Assembly (NCBI GenBank): GCA_022072405.1
Contig: JAJVHX010000013.1
Coordinates: 1-64,000, forward strand
Length of the DNA: 64,000 nucleotides
Direction: 5' to 3'
From: Phycisphaerae bacterium
GTDB taxonomy: Bacteria; Planctomycetota; Phycisphaerae; UBA1845; CAIVHJ01
Shown: piece after piece, positions 26,903 through 35,971 of the stretch
How the letters are laid out: each line of letters starts with the position of its first letter
Numbering within the stretch: position 1 is the first letter of the stretch
Notes under the pieces: model-generated
What the model saw: only the letters and a program-made list of their open reading frames with translations
What the model was told of the DNA's origin: nothing
Databases searched by the model: none
Translations under genes and position numbers: made by a program

Positions 26903-28339
26903 TCATTGTCCCAGTTTTGGGGGCATGTCGGCGATGATATAGGCGGTGGTGGCCAGAGCGGCGATGCTCTTGGCTAATTCCTGCGGATCGACCTTGTCCA
27001 GCGTATCCGCCGGTGAATGGTGAAAATCAAAATAGCGCTCGCCCTCGACCAGATGGCCCATCAGCACCACGCCGCCCTCGCGCAACTGATGCACGTCGGC
27101 GCCGGAGAAACCGGTTTTCGTTTCCATCGGTCCCAGCGGAATGAGCAGGGTCATCATTTCGCGGAGCTGTTCCGCCGCCCGGTTCATGACCGCCGCTTGC
27201 TGGTGATCAACCGAATAGCCGGTGGGAGCGAAGCCGCCGGCGTCGCTTTCGATGGCGGCGACATGGTTGGCGAGTTCCGCCTGATGATCCAGGGCATATT
27301 GTTTTCCGCCGCGCAAGCCGTTTTCCTCATTCGTCCAGAGCACGACGCGAATGGTCCGTCGCGGCTGCAGGTTCATTTTCCTTAGCACGTTCAAGGCTTC
27401 CATAGCCATGACGCAGCCGGCACCATCATCATGCGTTCCCTGGCCCACATCCCAGGAATCGATGTGGCCGCCGATGACCACGATCTCGTCCGGTTTCTCG
27501 CGCCCGCGCAGCTCCGCGATCACGTTGGCACTGTTGACCGGTTCGAGGTTTTTCGCCTCCATCTTCAGACAGAGTTCAACCTTCATGCCCCGTCGCTGCA
27601 AGCGCGTGATCATCGCGGCGTCTTCAACGGAAAGGGCGGCAGCGGGCACCTGATAGGGGGCGTCGTCATAGCGCGTCATGCCGGTATGCGGGGTGCGCAG
27701 GCTGGTCGCCGTCACCGAGCGGATCAGGCAGGCGACCGCTCCGTTCTCCGCCGCCAGGCGCGGACCTTCGGCGCGAAAACGCACCGCCTCCCCGTAGCGT
27801 GATCCGAGGATCGGATCGTAATCCGGCATGGGATTATCGAAGAGGATGATTTTGCCTTTAACACGACCGGCAACCATGGCCAGTTCATTTTCATCAGCGA
27901 CGGCGATGACTTCGGCGGTGATGCCTTCCGGCGGCGTCCCGACTGACCCGCCCAGCCCCAGCATGGGTAATTCTTTGACGAGTGGTGCCAGCAAGGTGAT
28001 GCTTTCACGTCCGCGCACCCAGTGGGGGACGTCGGGTACGGTTTCCAGATGCACGTTTTCCTGGCCGTCGCGGTTCAGCGTTTCCACGGCCCAGACCAGC
28101 GCTTTCTCCAGACCTTCCGAGCCGCTGAGTCGATGGCCGACGTCATCGCTGAGTTCTTCCAATTTGCGGAAACCGTCGTTGCCGGCGAGCGTAGTGGCGA
28201 TGATTCGTTCCGCCACTGGACGATAAGTCATGGAGATGGACGCCGGTTGGCTCGCCGGTGATTCAGGAAATGCCCAACTGGGCAGGCTTACCATCAGTAT
28301 CAGCACCGGAATGATAAAAAGCAGACTCATCATGCGCAT
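26903..28339 (-). CDS. Secreted M28-family zinc aminopeptidase with PA domain
   Basis: 478 residues from ATG 28339, which has GAAAGG 8 bases upstream. Signal peptide MSLLFIIPVLILMVSLPSWA. The peptidase domain shows the two-zinc ligands: GGHIDSWDVGQGTHDDGAG (His, Asp), TNEENG (Glu-Glu), ESDAGG (Asp) and FDFHHSPADT (His). A PA-like insert lies about residues 135-270 (KGKIILFDNPMP, AVACLIRSV). M28 enzymes release amino acids or process peptides outside the cytoplasm, consistent with a nutrient-scavenging cell. It starts 4 bp after the surE stop, so both share a message. Confidence 0.92.
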   Translation of the reverse strand: MRMMSLLFIIPVLILMVSLPSWAFPESPASQPASISMTYRPVAERIIATTLAGNDGFRKLEELSDDVGHRLSGSEGLEKALVWAVETLNRDGQENVHLETVPDVPHWVRGRESITLLAPLVKELPMLGLGGSVGTPPEGITAEVIAVADENELAMVAGRVKGKIILFDNPMPDYDPILGSRYGEAVRFRAEGPRLAAENGAVACLIRSVTATSLRTPHTGMTRYDDAPYQVPAAALSVEDAAMITRLQRRGMKVELCLKMEAKNLEPVNSANVIAELRGREKPDEIVVIGGHIDSWDVGQGTHDDGAGCVMAMEALNVLRKMNLQPRRTIRVVLWTNEENGLRGGKQYALDHQAELANHVAAIESDAGGFAPTGYSVDHQQAAVMNRAAEQLREMMTLLIPLGPMETKTGFSGADVHQLREGGVVLMGHLVEGERYFDFHHSPADTLDKVDPQELAKSIAALATTAYIIADMPPKLGQ

Positions 28340-28343
28340 GTTT

Positions 28344-29141
28344 TTAACCTTTCTCGTCGGCATCAGCCCCAGTCGGGTTTTGATCCAGACTGCTGTGATC
28401 GGTCTGATCCAGCCGCAGCGGAGTGAGGGTGATCCAGCCGTTCATCAGTAAATCAAAATCAGAACCCGGCGAACGGATATTCTCAAAATAGTTGCCGCAA
28501 AATTGCGTGGTATAGCTCGCGGGCAACGAGGCGGGGGGCGGCTCAAAAAGCGTGGGAGTCGCGCGGGTACTCAAGGGGCAGCGTTTGATACCCTGCTGCT
28601 CACCGGCGGGAAGAGCCGGCAGGTTGAGATTGAACAGCGGGGCACCATCCAGGAAAGTTGTCGCCGACGATTTGATTTCAGGCAACAGGTGCTGTAATCC
28701 GGCGAGGGATAAGGAGCGGCTGTGATTCCATTTATCGGACCAGTCCGGACGTATCAATTGTGAGACCGCGATACCTGCCACCCCCAGCAAAGCCGCTTCA
28801 CGCGCCGCCGCCACGGTTCCGGAATACCAGACATATTGCCCCACATTGGCTCCGGGATTGATCCCCGCCAACACCAGGTTGATCGGTCCGATCGGTAAAT
28901 GGCGCAACGCCAACCGGACACAATCCGCCGGCGAAGCCTGGCAGACAAAGTACTCGCCCCATTCCGGTCGATGTCGTTTTTCAATACTGATGGAGCGGCG
29001 AAAGGTCACCGCGTGGCTGCCCTGGCTATGGCAGATCTGCGGAGCCACCACGATCGGCTCACCCAGAGCACGCGCTACTTCAACCAGAATGGCCAGCCCC
29101 GGTGCTTCCACCCCGTCATCATTCGTTACCACGATGCGCAT
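28344..29141 (-). CDS. surE: 5'/3'-nucleotidase SurE
   Basis: 265 residues from ATG 29141, with GGAG 9 bases upstream. SurE signature: MRIVVTNDDG (metal Asp8, Asp9), APQICHSQGSHAVT, NLVLAGINPGANVG (Asn ligand) and YSGTVAAAREAALLG. The enzyme removes phosphate from nucleoside monophosphates in a metal-dependent manner, usually linked to stationary phase survival. It is slightly longer than typical (about 250). It is followed within 4 bp by the M28 peptidase gene, whose ribosome site lies in its own last codons. High confidence. Confidence 0.95.
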   Translation of the reverse strand: MRIVVTNDDGVEAPGLAILVEVARALGEPIVVAPQICHSQGSHAVTFRRSISIEKRHRPEWGEYFVCQASPADCVRLALRHLPIGPINLVLAGINPGANVGQYVWYSGTVAAAREAALLGVAGIAVSQLIRPDWSDKWNHSRSLSLAGLQHLLPEIKSSATTFLDGAPLFNLNLPALPAGEQQGIKRCPLSTRATPTLFEPPPASLPASYTTQFCGNYFENIRSPGSDFDLLMNGWITLTPLRLDQTDHSSLDQNPTGADADEKG

Positions 29142-29240
29142 GTAACTGGACTCCACGACGAATTCAGCCGAACCAATATAACAGCACAGGACCGGTAATC
29201 CTACTCACTGGTCCATTGGCGGCAATGATTTGCTCAGTGG

Positions 29241-31448
29241 TTGAGTGAATCGTACTGTTACAAAGACCCGGAAGGGGATGGTGTGATCATATCTGCCGCC
29301 CCCCGTGACCGGAAGGTCGCGGTTGATCGCCTACCCAGAACATGTCAGGGTGTGACGGTTGTTCCCTCCGGGTCAGGGTGGATAGAATCAGTGGCTCGAA
29401 CACTCGCCAATCCTCTGGAAATGCGCCAGGTTGCGGAATCGCCGCTGCGCGTGCGAGCCACCACCGGCCATGACCCTTCCACCCGCAAGCAATGGAATCT
29501 TCCCCAACCGGTCGCCATCATCGGCTCGACTCGTCATGCGGATGTGGTGTTGCACGAAGAAGGTGTCGCCCGGGCCCATGTCGCCATCGTCAATACCGGC
29601 CGGCATATCGTTGCGGTGGATCTTCTGAGTAAAACCGGAACGCGCTGCCAGCAGGAAACGATTGAACGGCGCATCCTCAAACATGGCGAACGGTTGCAGT
29701 TAGGCACGGCGGATATCCATCTAGCCATCACCGGTACACCGGATAAAACCCGTGCCGACTGGCCGATCGATGATCCGACGGTTATGCCCGTGTCCTGTGT
29801 ACTGGTCCGGCTGGACACGCAGCAGCGCTACGAACTGTCGCGCGGACAGGTGCTGATCGGCAGCAGCCCGGCAGCGGAGATTCAGGTTGAGCGCAAGGAA
29901 CTGGCGCTGGCCCACTCCTTGATATTCGTCAGCACGCGCGGCGTGGGGATCTGCCATCTCGGCAGCAGCATGCCCCTGCAATTGAACGGTACGCAATGTC
30001 GCGTCGGCTATCTGAAGGATCATGATCGAATATCCATCGGCGGAACGGAATTCATGTTTCGGCTGCAGTCCGGTGAACGTTCACCGGCGGTCGAAACGCC
30101 AATCCCCGCCGCTACCCCAACCCCTGAGAAGTCATCTATGAACACCAATACCTCCACTCCAGGCACAATGGCCCCACCCCGGGAATCGATGCTGGACACA
30201 GCGACTGACCTGATGGCTGATCTACCCGATCTGCCCACTCCGCCGCTGGGAGACAACGGCGAGGCGGCGACCAGCATGCTCACCACGCTCGAGCAGAAGA
30301 TGGCATCGCTGCAGCAGGAGATTGCCCAGTCCTGGGGGCAGTTGAGTGACTGGCGCAAAAAGCTGGCGGTCGAAAAGAACCAGATGCATGTCCACAACCA
30401 GGATCTGCAGAACAAGGAAAAGCTGCTCGAGCAGATGACCCATGAACTGGACCAGCGGGCCCAGCAGTTGAATCAGCAGACCGTTCAGGTCCAGTCGCAG
30501 CAGCAGGAACTGCAGCAGCGGGAGCGGGTAGTCCAGCAGCGGCTCGCGGAACTGGAGCAGCGCGAAGGAACGCTCGGTGAGCGCAGTGATCAGCTCAACC
30601 AGTTGAACCAGGAGATACAACAGCGCCAGCAGGAAGTCGAACAGTTTGCCGCACAATACCAGCAGCAGCGCGAAGAACTGAACCAGATGCAGCAGGCACT
30701 GCAGGAACAGCAGGCAACGGTGGAAAAAGACCGCCGTGAACTGGAAGAGATGTTCAGCCAGCTGGAACATCGGGCTGCCGAACAACAGCAACGCGAAACG
30801 CAGATGGGTGAACTGGAGACCCAGGCCCTGAAGCAGATTGAGGAACTGCAGGGCGCCAAGCAGCAACTGGATCAGCAGGTGCAGGCGGTGGGTAAGCGCG
30901 AGGAACAGTTGCGCACCTACGAACAGCAACTGCGCGCCAAGTGGCACCAGGTGCGCGAAGAATCGCTGACCATTCAGAAGCGGCAGGTGATTATTGAGCG
31001 GTTTGCCCAGTTTCTGCAGGAAGCCAACGAAGCCTACCAGATCACCATTAGCGCCCCGATCGATTCAACGGCCACTGCCGCAACGGCAGCGCCGACTTCC
31101 GCTGCTGACGAACAAGTTGCAGACCGCGAGTCGACTGCGACCCCCGATGTGGCTCAGGAGCGTCAGCAGCATATCCAGGCGCTGGAGCAACAGGCCCGGC
31201 AGATGGTCGAAGAGATGGCCGAGGAACCTAACGAAGCGACGACGAACGGTGACAGCGCCGTTGAACACACCGGCACCATAGACTGGAACGCGGTTGAGCC
31301 GGAAGTCCGCGAACGGTTGAAAGTAATCAAGCGTCTCGGCCAGTCGCGAAAGTCAGACGCGGAATTGATTCAACAGATTCGCGAAGAGCTGCTCAGCAGC
31401 AAAGACGCCTCCAGCCGGAATGGCAAGAAGAAGCGCTGGTGGGGATGA
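29241..31448 (+). CDS. Two-FHA-domain protein with long Gln-rich coiled coil
   Basis: Up to 735 residues; the frame opens at TTG 29241, and GTG 29283 with a GAAGGGG site before it is an equally good start. Two forkhead-associated domains are seen at about residues 88-165 (PVAIIGSTRHADVVLHEEGV, HVAIV) and 185-275 (QVLIGSSPAAEIQV, DRISIGGTEFMFRL), each binding phosphothreonine peptides. Then a Pro/Thr/Ser linker, a long coiled coil about 345-600 very rich in Gln and Glu, and a short basic C-terminus ending in KKKRWWG. No membrane segment. It likely forms a rod that recruits phosphorylated partners, perhaps for a Ser/Thr kinase pathway or cell shape; this is inference. The gene is divergent from surE. 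Confidence 0.8.
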   Translation: MSESYCYKDPEGDGVIISAAPRDRKVAVDRLPRTCQGVTVVPSGSGWIESVARTLANPLEMRQVAESPLRVRATTGHDPSTRKQWNLPQPVAIIGSTRHADVVLHEEGVARAHVAIVNTGRHIVAVDLLSKTGTRCQQETIERRILKHGERLQLGTADIHLAITGTPDKTRADWPIDDPTVMPVSCVLVRLDTQQRYELSRGQVLIGSSPAAEIQVERKELALAHSLIFVSTRGVGICHLGSSMPLQLNGTQCRVGYLKDHDRISIGGTEFMFRLQSGERSPAVETPIPAATPTPEKSSMNTNTSTPGTMAPPRESMLDTATDLMADLPDLPTPPLGDNGEAATSMLTTLEQKMASLQQEIAQSWGQLSDWRKKLAVEKNQMHVHNQDLQNKEKLLEQMTHELDQRAQQLNQQTVQVQSQQQELQQRERVVQQRLAELEQREGTLGERSDQLNQLNQEIQQRQQEVEQFAAQYQQQREELNQMQQALQEQQATVEKDRRELEEMFSQLEHRAAEQQQRETQMGELETQALKQIEELQGAKQQLDQQVQAVGKREEQLRTYEQQLRAKWHQVREESLTIQKRQVIIERFAQFLQEANEAYQITISAPIDSTATAATAAPTSAADEQVADRESTATPDVAQERQQHIQALEQQARQMVEEMAEEPNEATTNGDSAVEHTGTIDWNAVEPEVRERLKVIKRLGQSRKSDAELIQQIREELLSSKDASSRNGKKKRWWG

Positions 31449-31577
31449 GAACATCAACTGACTGCCCAGCGCCTCATCATTCATGATCGTGGTTATTGCG
31501 TCGGCGGGATAATGAGCTGGATAAACAGCGTCCCGTGTCACAGACCAGTTCATCGAGCCGGCATGCTGAGGCCGGAT

Positions 31578-31739
31578 TTAAACCGGCACACCAAACAGCA
31601 GAGATAATAATGTGCTCAGCGCCAAACCTATAAACGAGGGGAGTAGTTGTTCGCCAATGCAACCCGTAGTCTGCATCATGTAAGCACCACACATGATGGC
31701 GAGTGACCAACGATAGCATTTTTTCCAGTTAACTTTCAT
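31578..31739 (-). CDS. Tiny exported Cys-containing protein A
   Basis: 53 residues. AAAGGA lies 7 bases before the ATG. The N-terminus is a basic plus hydrophobic signal (KVNWKKCYRWSLAIMCGAYM) ending in MQTTGC, then IGEQLLPSFIGLALSTLLSL and a hydrophobic tail LLFGVPV. The arrangement suggests an exported protein, lipidated if TTGC is accepted as a lipobox. It is the last of three tandem minus-strand genes of the same kind (31880, 32253). Function unknown. Confidence 0.5.
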   Translation of the reverse strand: MKVNWKKCYRWSLAIMCGAYMMQTTGCIGEQLLPSFIGLALSTLLSLLFGVPV

Positions 31740-31879
31740 GGCCGGATCCTTTTATAAGAGCGAGCGAGGTTCGCACCGCTTCGCGGGCTGACCATATATA
31801 ATCGACCCATACACCAGTTGCAAACCAGTGAATGGGTCGAGATTGAAAAAAGGATTAGCTTTCCGGTTCGAGAGGGCGG

Positions 31880-32182
31880 TCAATCAGTACCGGGTCCAGA
31901 GGGGCGAGGACCGGGGCCGGTGCCGAATAACCCACCACCGATACCTTCAAAGGGTGAACCTTCACCGCAAGCCAGTGGTATCGTGCAATTGGGGTAATCG
32001 TTATAGGCTTCCAGCGTGCCGATGGACTGCACATCGATATCAGCAGGATCGCAGGTGGTCAGGACGGTTCCGCAGGGGTTGGCGAAACGGGCCAGGTCCT
32101 GACAGGCGCCGAGTCCCAACTGGAACATACACCCGCCGCACAGGAACAGTACCAGGGATTTGCGATTGATCCGATTAACCAT
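31880..32182 (-). CDS. Small exported Cys-rich lipoprotein B
   Basis: 100 residues; the ATG at 32182 has AAGGAAG upstream. Signal RINRKSLVLFLCGGCMFQLG ends with the lipobox LGAC. The mature part is short and has Cys pairs (NPCGTVLTTCDPADIDVQ, YPNCTIPLACGEG) and a Gly/Pro-rich tail. It resembles the small Cys-containing secreted proteins found in tandem in planctomycetes. It lies between proteins A and C. No enzymatic motif; probably an envelope or binding protein. Confidence 0.6.
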   Translation of the reverse strand: MVNRINRKSLVLFLCGGCMFQLGLGACQDLARFANPCGTVLTTCDPADIDVQSIGTLEAYNDYPNCTIPLACGEGSPFEGIGGGLFGTGPGPRPSGPGTD

Positions 32183-32252
32183 TTTTTCTTCCTTATCCTG
32201 TCAGCCAACGATGGCGAGGAATAAACAACCGAATTCAGTACCCTGGCCGGTA

Positions 32253-32492
32253 TCAGGGATTTAAATTTTCTTCATCCAGACAATCCACCAGCAACGGTAC
32301 CGGGCTGCACAGGTTAAAAGTGCCGCCCAGGACACCATTCTGGCAATCGAAAATGAAACAGAAGTTGGCGCTGACCAGAACCGTATCGCCGGCGCTGCGT
32401 GCACAGCCTGCTTTGCTCCCGGTGCCAAGCAGGGCGGTCCCGCCCAGGAACATCATCAGATAAGTCATAATCCGCTGCCGTCGTTTGGGCAT
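32253..32492 (-). CDS. Small exported Cys-containing protein C
   Basis: 79 residues from ATG 32492, with AAGGAGG about 10 bases upstream; the longer frame to 32603 has no such site. Signal PKRRQRIMTYLMMFLGGTAL then LGTGSKAGCARS, and mature Cys residues in NFCFIFDCQNGVLGG and FNLCSPVPLLVDCLDEE. The site KAGC is not a standard lipobox, so lipidation is uncertain. It is the first of the three-gene minus-strand set that lies back to back with the pilus operon. Function unknown. Confidence 0.6.
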   Translation of the reverse strand: MPKRRQRIMTYLMMFLGGTALLGTGSKAGCARSAGDTVLVSANFCFIFDCQNGVLGGTFNLCSPVPLLVDCLDEENLNP

Positions 32493-32949
32493 GAGGTTGA
32501 TCCTCCTTGGTGAGCTGCTATTGGGCGAATCAGTCATGCTGAAGTCGAGAGCAGATCGTGGGAATCGACTCCGGCACAGGAAGTATAAACCGACCAGTCG
32601 CACCCATCAAGATGCCTGGCGCAGATTAAATTGCTCCTAAGAATCACTCAGAACTACCGGATGCAACAGCGCGATGGAGCCGGAGAGATGGCGGGTTCCG
32701 CTGGGTTTTATGCTGCCTTAATCGAATATGCATGTCGTCCGATGCCGCAGTTTCGCCGGGTTTCCGCATAAAGACCTAACTGTAGTTAACTTAACAGCTT
32801 GAAGTGGTTATGGTCGGGGGCTACAATAACAAAGGGTACGATCAGGTTGCTGCCGATCCAGCCCATCCACCGTCTTGCTGACTCGTGGATAGTTGCTCAA
32901 TGGTCGTTCATACCAACGGTCGAACCAGCCCATAAAAAAGAGGTAGTTC
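32493..32949. other. Divergent intergenic region before the pilus operon
   Basis: 457 bp between the small exported protein set and the pilB gene. It holds the promoter at 32799-32827; the rest has no recognisable coding frame. Confidence 0.5.
32799..32827 (+). promoter_or_regulatory. Probable sigma-70 promoter of the pilus/secretion operon
   Basis: TTGAAG (32799-32804) and TACAAT (32822-32827) are 17 bp apart, giving a start near 32834 and a leader of about 115 nt before pilB. Seen in sequence; use inferred. Confidence 0.65.
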
Positions 32950-34695
32950 ATGGCCCGCAAGCGACGCAAGCTCGGCGAAATTTTGGCGCAACAGGGTTTG
33001 TTATCAGCCGGCAAACTGGCCGACGCCATCGAATATGCCACCAATAACGGCAAACGTGTCGGTGAAGCCATCATCGAACTGGGATTGTGCAACGAGGATG
33101 CTGTTTATCAGGCGCTGGCCGCCCAGTTCGAAATGCCCTTCGTTGATCTCAACAAGGAGTCGGTCGACAAGTCAGCGCTGGACATGTTGCCGCACGATCT
33201 GATCCGCCGCCATCTGGTGATCCCCTTCGGCAAGAAAGATCGATCCGTCCGCGTCATTATCACCGATCCGCTCGATCTGGACACGATCGACATGCTTCGT
33301 TTCCGGCTCAGCCCCAACATCGAAACCGCCCTGGCCCCGCTCAGCAAGGTGAAGCATTACATCGACAACTTTGTCGACCCGATGAGCGAAGAGCTGAGCA
33401 AAAGCATCGCCAGCATGAGCATGAGCGTCAGTATTGACGAAGCCGGCGCGGAGATTTCGCAACTGGTCAAGGAGGAGGATGAGAACGCCCCGATCATCCG
33501 GTTGATCAATATGATGATCGCTGAAGCGGTGCGCAGCCGGGCCAGTGATATTCACATCGAGCCGATGGCCAACCGCATCCGCGTGCGCTATCGCATTGAC
33601 GGCGTCTGCCTGATTCGCGATGACATCCCCAAGAATATGCAGGGTCCGGTGAGTACGCGTCTGAAGATCATGTCGGGGATTGATATCGCCGAAAAGCGGC
33701 TGCCGCAGGACGGCCGAATCAAGATGAAAATCGGCAACGATGACATCGATTTTCGCGTCAGCAGTTGCCCGGGATACCACGGTGAAAGCATCGTGCTGCG
33801 TATTCTGCGGCCCGACTCGGTGCGGATCGGTATTCAGGCGTTGGGCTTTGCCGATGATGATTATGCGATTTTTTCGAAAATCATTAAAAAGCCCAACGGC
33901 ATGTTCCTGGTGACCGGGCCGACCGGCTCCGGAAAAACCACCACCCTCTATGCCGCCCTGCAGGAACTGAATCGGCCGGACCGCAAGATCATCACCGCCG
34001 AGGATCCGGTTGAATACAATTTTACCGGCATGAACCAATGCCAGGTGCATGAGGACATCGGTCTGACGTTTGCCAAGATTCTTCGTTCCATGCTTCGCCA
34101 GGCGCCGAATATCATTCTGGTGGGCGAAATCCGCGATCGCGAGGTGGGGGATGTCGCCATTCAGGCCGCCCTCACCGGCCACCTGGTCTTCAGTACCTTG
34201 CATACCAACGATGCGCCCTCAGCAATTACTCGTCTGATCGATATGGGCATCAAGCCGTTTCTGGTTGCCAGTGCGGTGCAGGCGATTATGGCTCAACGAC
34301 TGGTGCGGACCATCTGCCAGGAATGTCGCGTGCCTGATGACAACCCGGATCACAAAATGATGCGTATACTGGGCCTCGATCCCAAAAATATGGATCAGTA
34401 TTCCTTCTTCAAGGGAGCCGGCTGCAAACGCTGCAATAATACCGGTTATCGCGGGCGAAAAGGCATATTCGAGATGCTGGTGATGAACAACGAGGTGCGC
34501 GAACTGGCCTTCAACCGGGCCCCGTTGACCCAGGTGCGTAAAGCGGCTTTGGCCAGTGGCATGCGCAACCTGTTGGATGACGGCAAGCGCAAGATTTTCG
34601 CCGGCGTGACCACCATGGATGAAATCGCCCGCATCGCCCAGGTGGAAGGTCTGGTGGACAGCGCCGAGGAAATGGAACAGGCGGCTACCGAATGA
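32950..34695 (+). CDS. pilB: Pilus/type II secretion assembly ATPase (PilB/GspE), first copy
   Basis: 581 residues. The N-terminal MshEN-like part (about 1-150, starting RRKLGEILAQQGLLSAGKLA) is followed by the ATPase: RASDIHIEPM (N2 domain), Walker [10 protein letters not shown] near residue 323, Asp box ITAEDPVEYN, Walker B IILVGEIRDRE near 388, and His box STLHTNDAPSAITR. The CxxC pairs CQEC and CKRC near 456-500 form the zinc site of extension ATPases. Hydrolysis powers insertion of pilin-like subunits. First gene of an operon with pilT, a second pilB and pilC. AGAGG precedes the ATG. Confidence 0.95.
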   Translation: MARKRRKLGEILAQQGLLSAGKLADAIEYATNNGKRVGEAIIELGLCNEDAVYQALAAQFEMPFVDLNKESVDKSALDMLPHDLIRRHLVIPFGKKDRSVRVIITDPLDLDTIDMLRFRLSPNIETALAPLSKVKHYIDNFVDPMSEELSKSIASMSMSVSIDEAGAEISQLVKEEDENAPIIRLINMMIAEAVRSRASDIHIEPMANRIRVRYRIDGVCLIRDDIPKNMQGPVSTRLKIMSGIDIAEKRLPQDGRIKMKIGNDDIDFRVSSCPGYHGESIVLRILRPDSVRIGIQALGFADDDYAIFSKIIKKPNGMFLVTGPTGSGKTTTLYAALQELNRPDRKIITAEDPVEYNFTGMNQCQVHEDIGLTFAKILRSMLRQAPNIILVGEIRDREVGDVAIQAALTGHLVFSTLHTNDAPSAITRLIDMGIKPFLVASAVQAIMAQRLVRTICQECRVPDDNPDHKMMRILGLDPKNMDQYSFFKGAGCKRCNNTGYRGRKGIFEMLVMNNEVRELAFNRAPLTQVRKAALASGMRNLLDDGKRKIFAGVTTMDEIARIAQVEGLVDSAEEMEQAATE

Positions 34696-34779
34696 AAACC
34701 GGCGATCGGCGGCTGGAAATCGAATGAACAGCTCGGTTGGAACCGAGGAGCTTTTTGATAACAAGGCGGTAGGACCATC

Positions 34780-35913
34780 ATGGCGACGATTCACATTGAC
34801 CGTCTGCTGGAAACTGTGGTGAAGAAAAACATCTCCGACCTGCACATTTCGGTCGGGCGTCCACCCTCAGTTCGTATGGATGGGCGGTTGCGTTCACTGG
34901 AGACCAAGGTCCTGGAACCGGATGATACCGTCTCCCTGATGAAATCCATTACTCCGGAGCGTAATCAGCAGGAAATCCAGGAAGAAGGCGGGACGGACTT
35001 CGGATTTGCTTTCGGCGACCAGGCTCGGTTTCGTGTCTCGGTCTTCAAGCAGAAGGGCAACATCTCGATGGTGTTGCGGTTGATCCCCTTTAAACTGCTG
35101 AGTTTTGAAGACATCGGCCTGCCCAAGATCTGCAAGGCGTTGTGCCGCCGGCCGCGCGGCCTGTTCCTGGTCACCGGGCCGACCGGTTCCGGCAAAACCA
35201 CCACGCTGGCCACCATGATCGATTACATCAACACCAATTTCGATCGCCATATCGTGACCATTGAAGACCCGATCGAATATTATCACGTGCACAAAAAATC
35301 GATCATCAATCAGCGCGAAATCGGCAACGATGTGCCGAGCTTCAGTGAGGCGTTGCGGCGGGTTTTGCGTATGGATCCTGACGTCATCCTGGTCGGCGAA
35401 TTGCGCGACCTGGAAACCATGGAAGCAGCCATTACCGCTGCGGAAACGGGCCACCTGGTCTTCGGCACCCTGCACACCACCGGCTGCCAGGGAACCGTCA
35501 ACCGCATCATTGACCAGTTTCCCACCAATCAGCAGGAGCAGATTCGCGTACAGCTTTCGGTCTCGCTCATCGCCGTGCTGTCGCAGGCCCTGTGTCCGCG
35601 CGTCGGCAAGGGACGCGTGGCGGCCTATGAGTTCATGGTGGTCACACCGGCCATCGCCAACCTGATCCGCGAGAACAAAACCTATCGTATTGATTCCAGC
35701 ATCCAGACCGGTAAGAAATTCGGCATGCAGCTGCTCGACGAGCATCTGTGGAAGCTGTTCGCCGACGGCGTCATATCCGCAGAAGAGGCGGTGGATAAGG
35801 CCCGCAACCCCGGCGAAATGCAGGACAAGATCGACAGCCATATGCGCCATCAGCAGCTGATGGATCAGGAAGTCAAGAAGGACGCCGACGAAACCGTGCT
35901 GCGCACGACTTGA
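34780..35913 (+). CDS. pilT: Twitching/retraction ATPase PilT
   Basis: 377 residues. PAS-like N-domain with [18 protein letters not shown], Walker [10 protein letters not shown] near residue 132, Asp box [10 protein letters not shown], Walker [12 protein letters not shown], His box [11 protein letters not shown], and the PilT hallmark AIANLIREN near 290, in place of the usual AIRNLIRE. PilT depolymerises type IV pili, giving retraction. Its place between two PilB genes suggests a dynamic, retractable fibre rather than a pure secretion pseudopilus. The C-terminus extends about 20 residues beyond the usual length. Confidence 0.95.
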   Translation: MATIHIDRLLETVVKKNISDLHISVGRPPSVRMDGRLRSLETKVLEPDDTVSLMKSITPERNQQEIQEEGGTDFGFAFGDQARFRVSVFKQKGNISMVLRLIPFKLLSFEDIGLPKICKALCRRPRGLFLVTGPTGSGKTTTLATMIDYINTNFDRHIVTIEDPIEYYHVHKKSIINQREIGNDVPSFSEALRRVLRMDPDVILVGELRDLETMEAAITAAETGHLVFGTLHTTGCQGTVNRIIDQFPTNQQEQIRVQLSVSLIAVLSQALCPRVGKGRVAAYEFMVVTPAIANLIRENKTYRIDSSIQTGKKFGMQLLDEHLWKLFADGVISAEEAVDKARNPGEMQDKIDSHMRHQQLMDQEVKKDADETVLRTT

Positions 35914-35971
35914 GCGCTGCGTGCCGCGGGCGGAGTCCGAAAAATTTTTGTGCCAGCAGAGGATATGAGTT

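Noticed and set aside
30222-30947. Leu-rich 241-codon minus-strand frame that could look like a membrane protein
   Set aside because: The Leu runs are the antisense of CAG/GAA-rich coiled-coil codons of the FHA protein.
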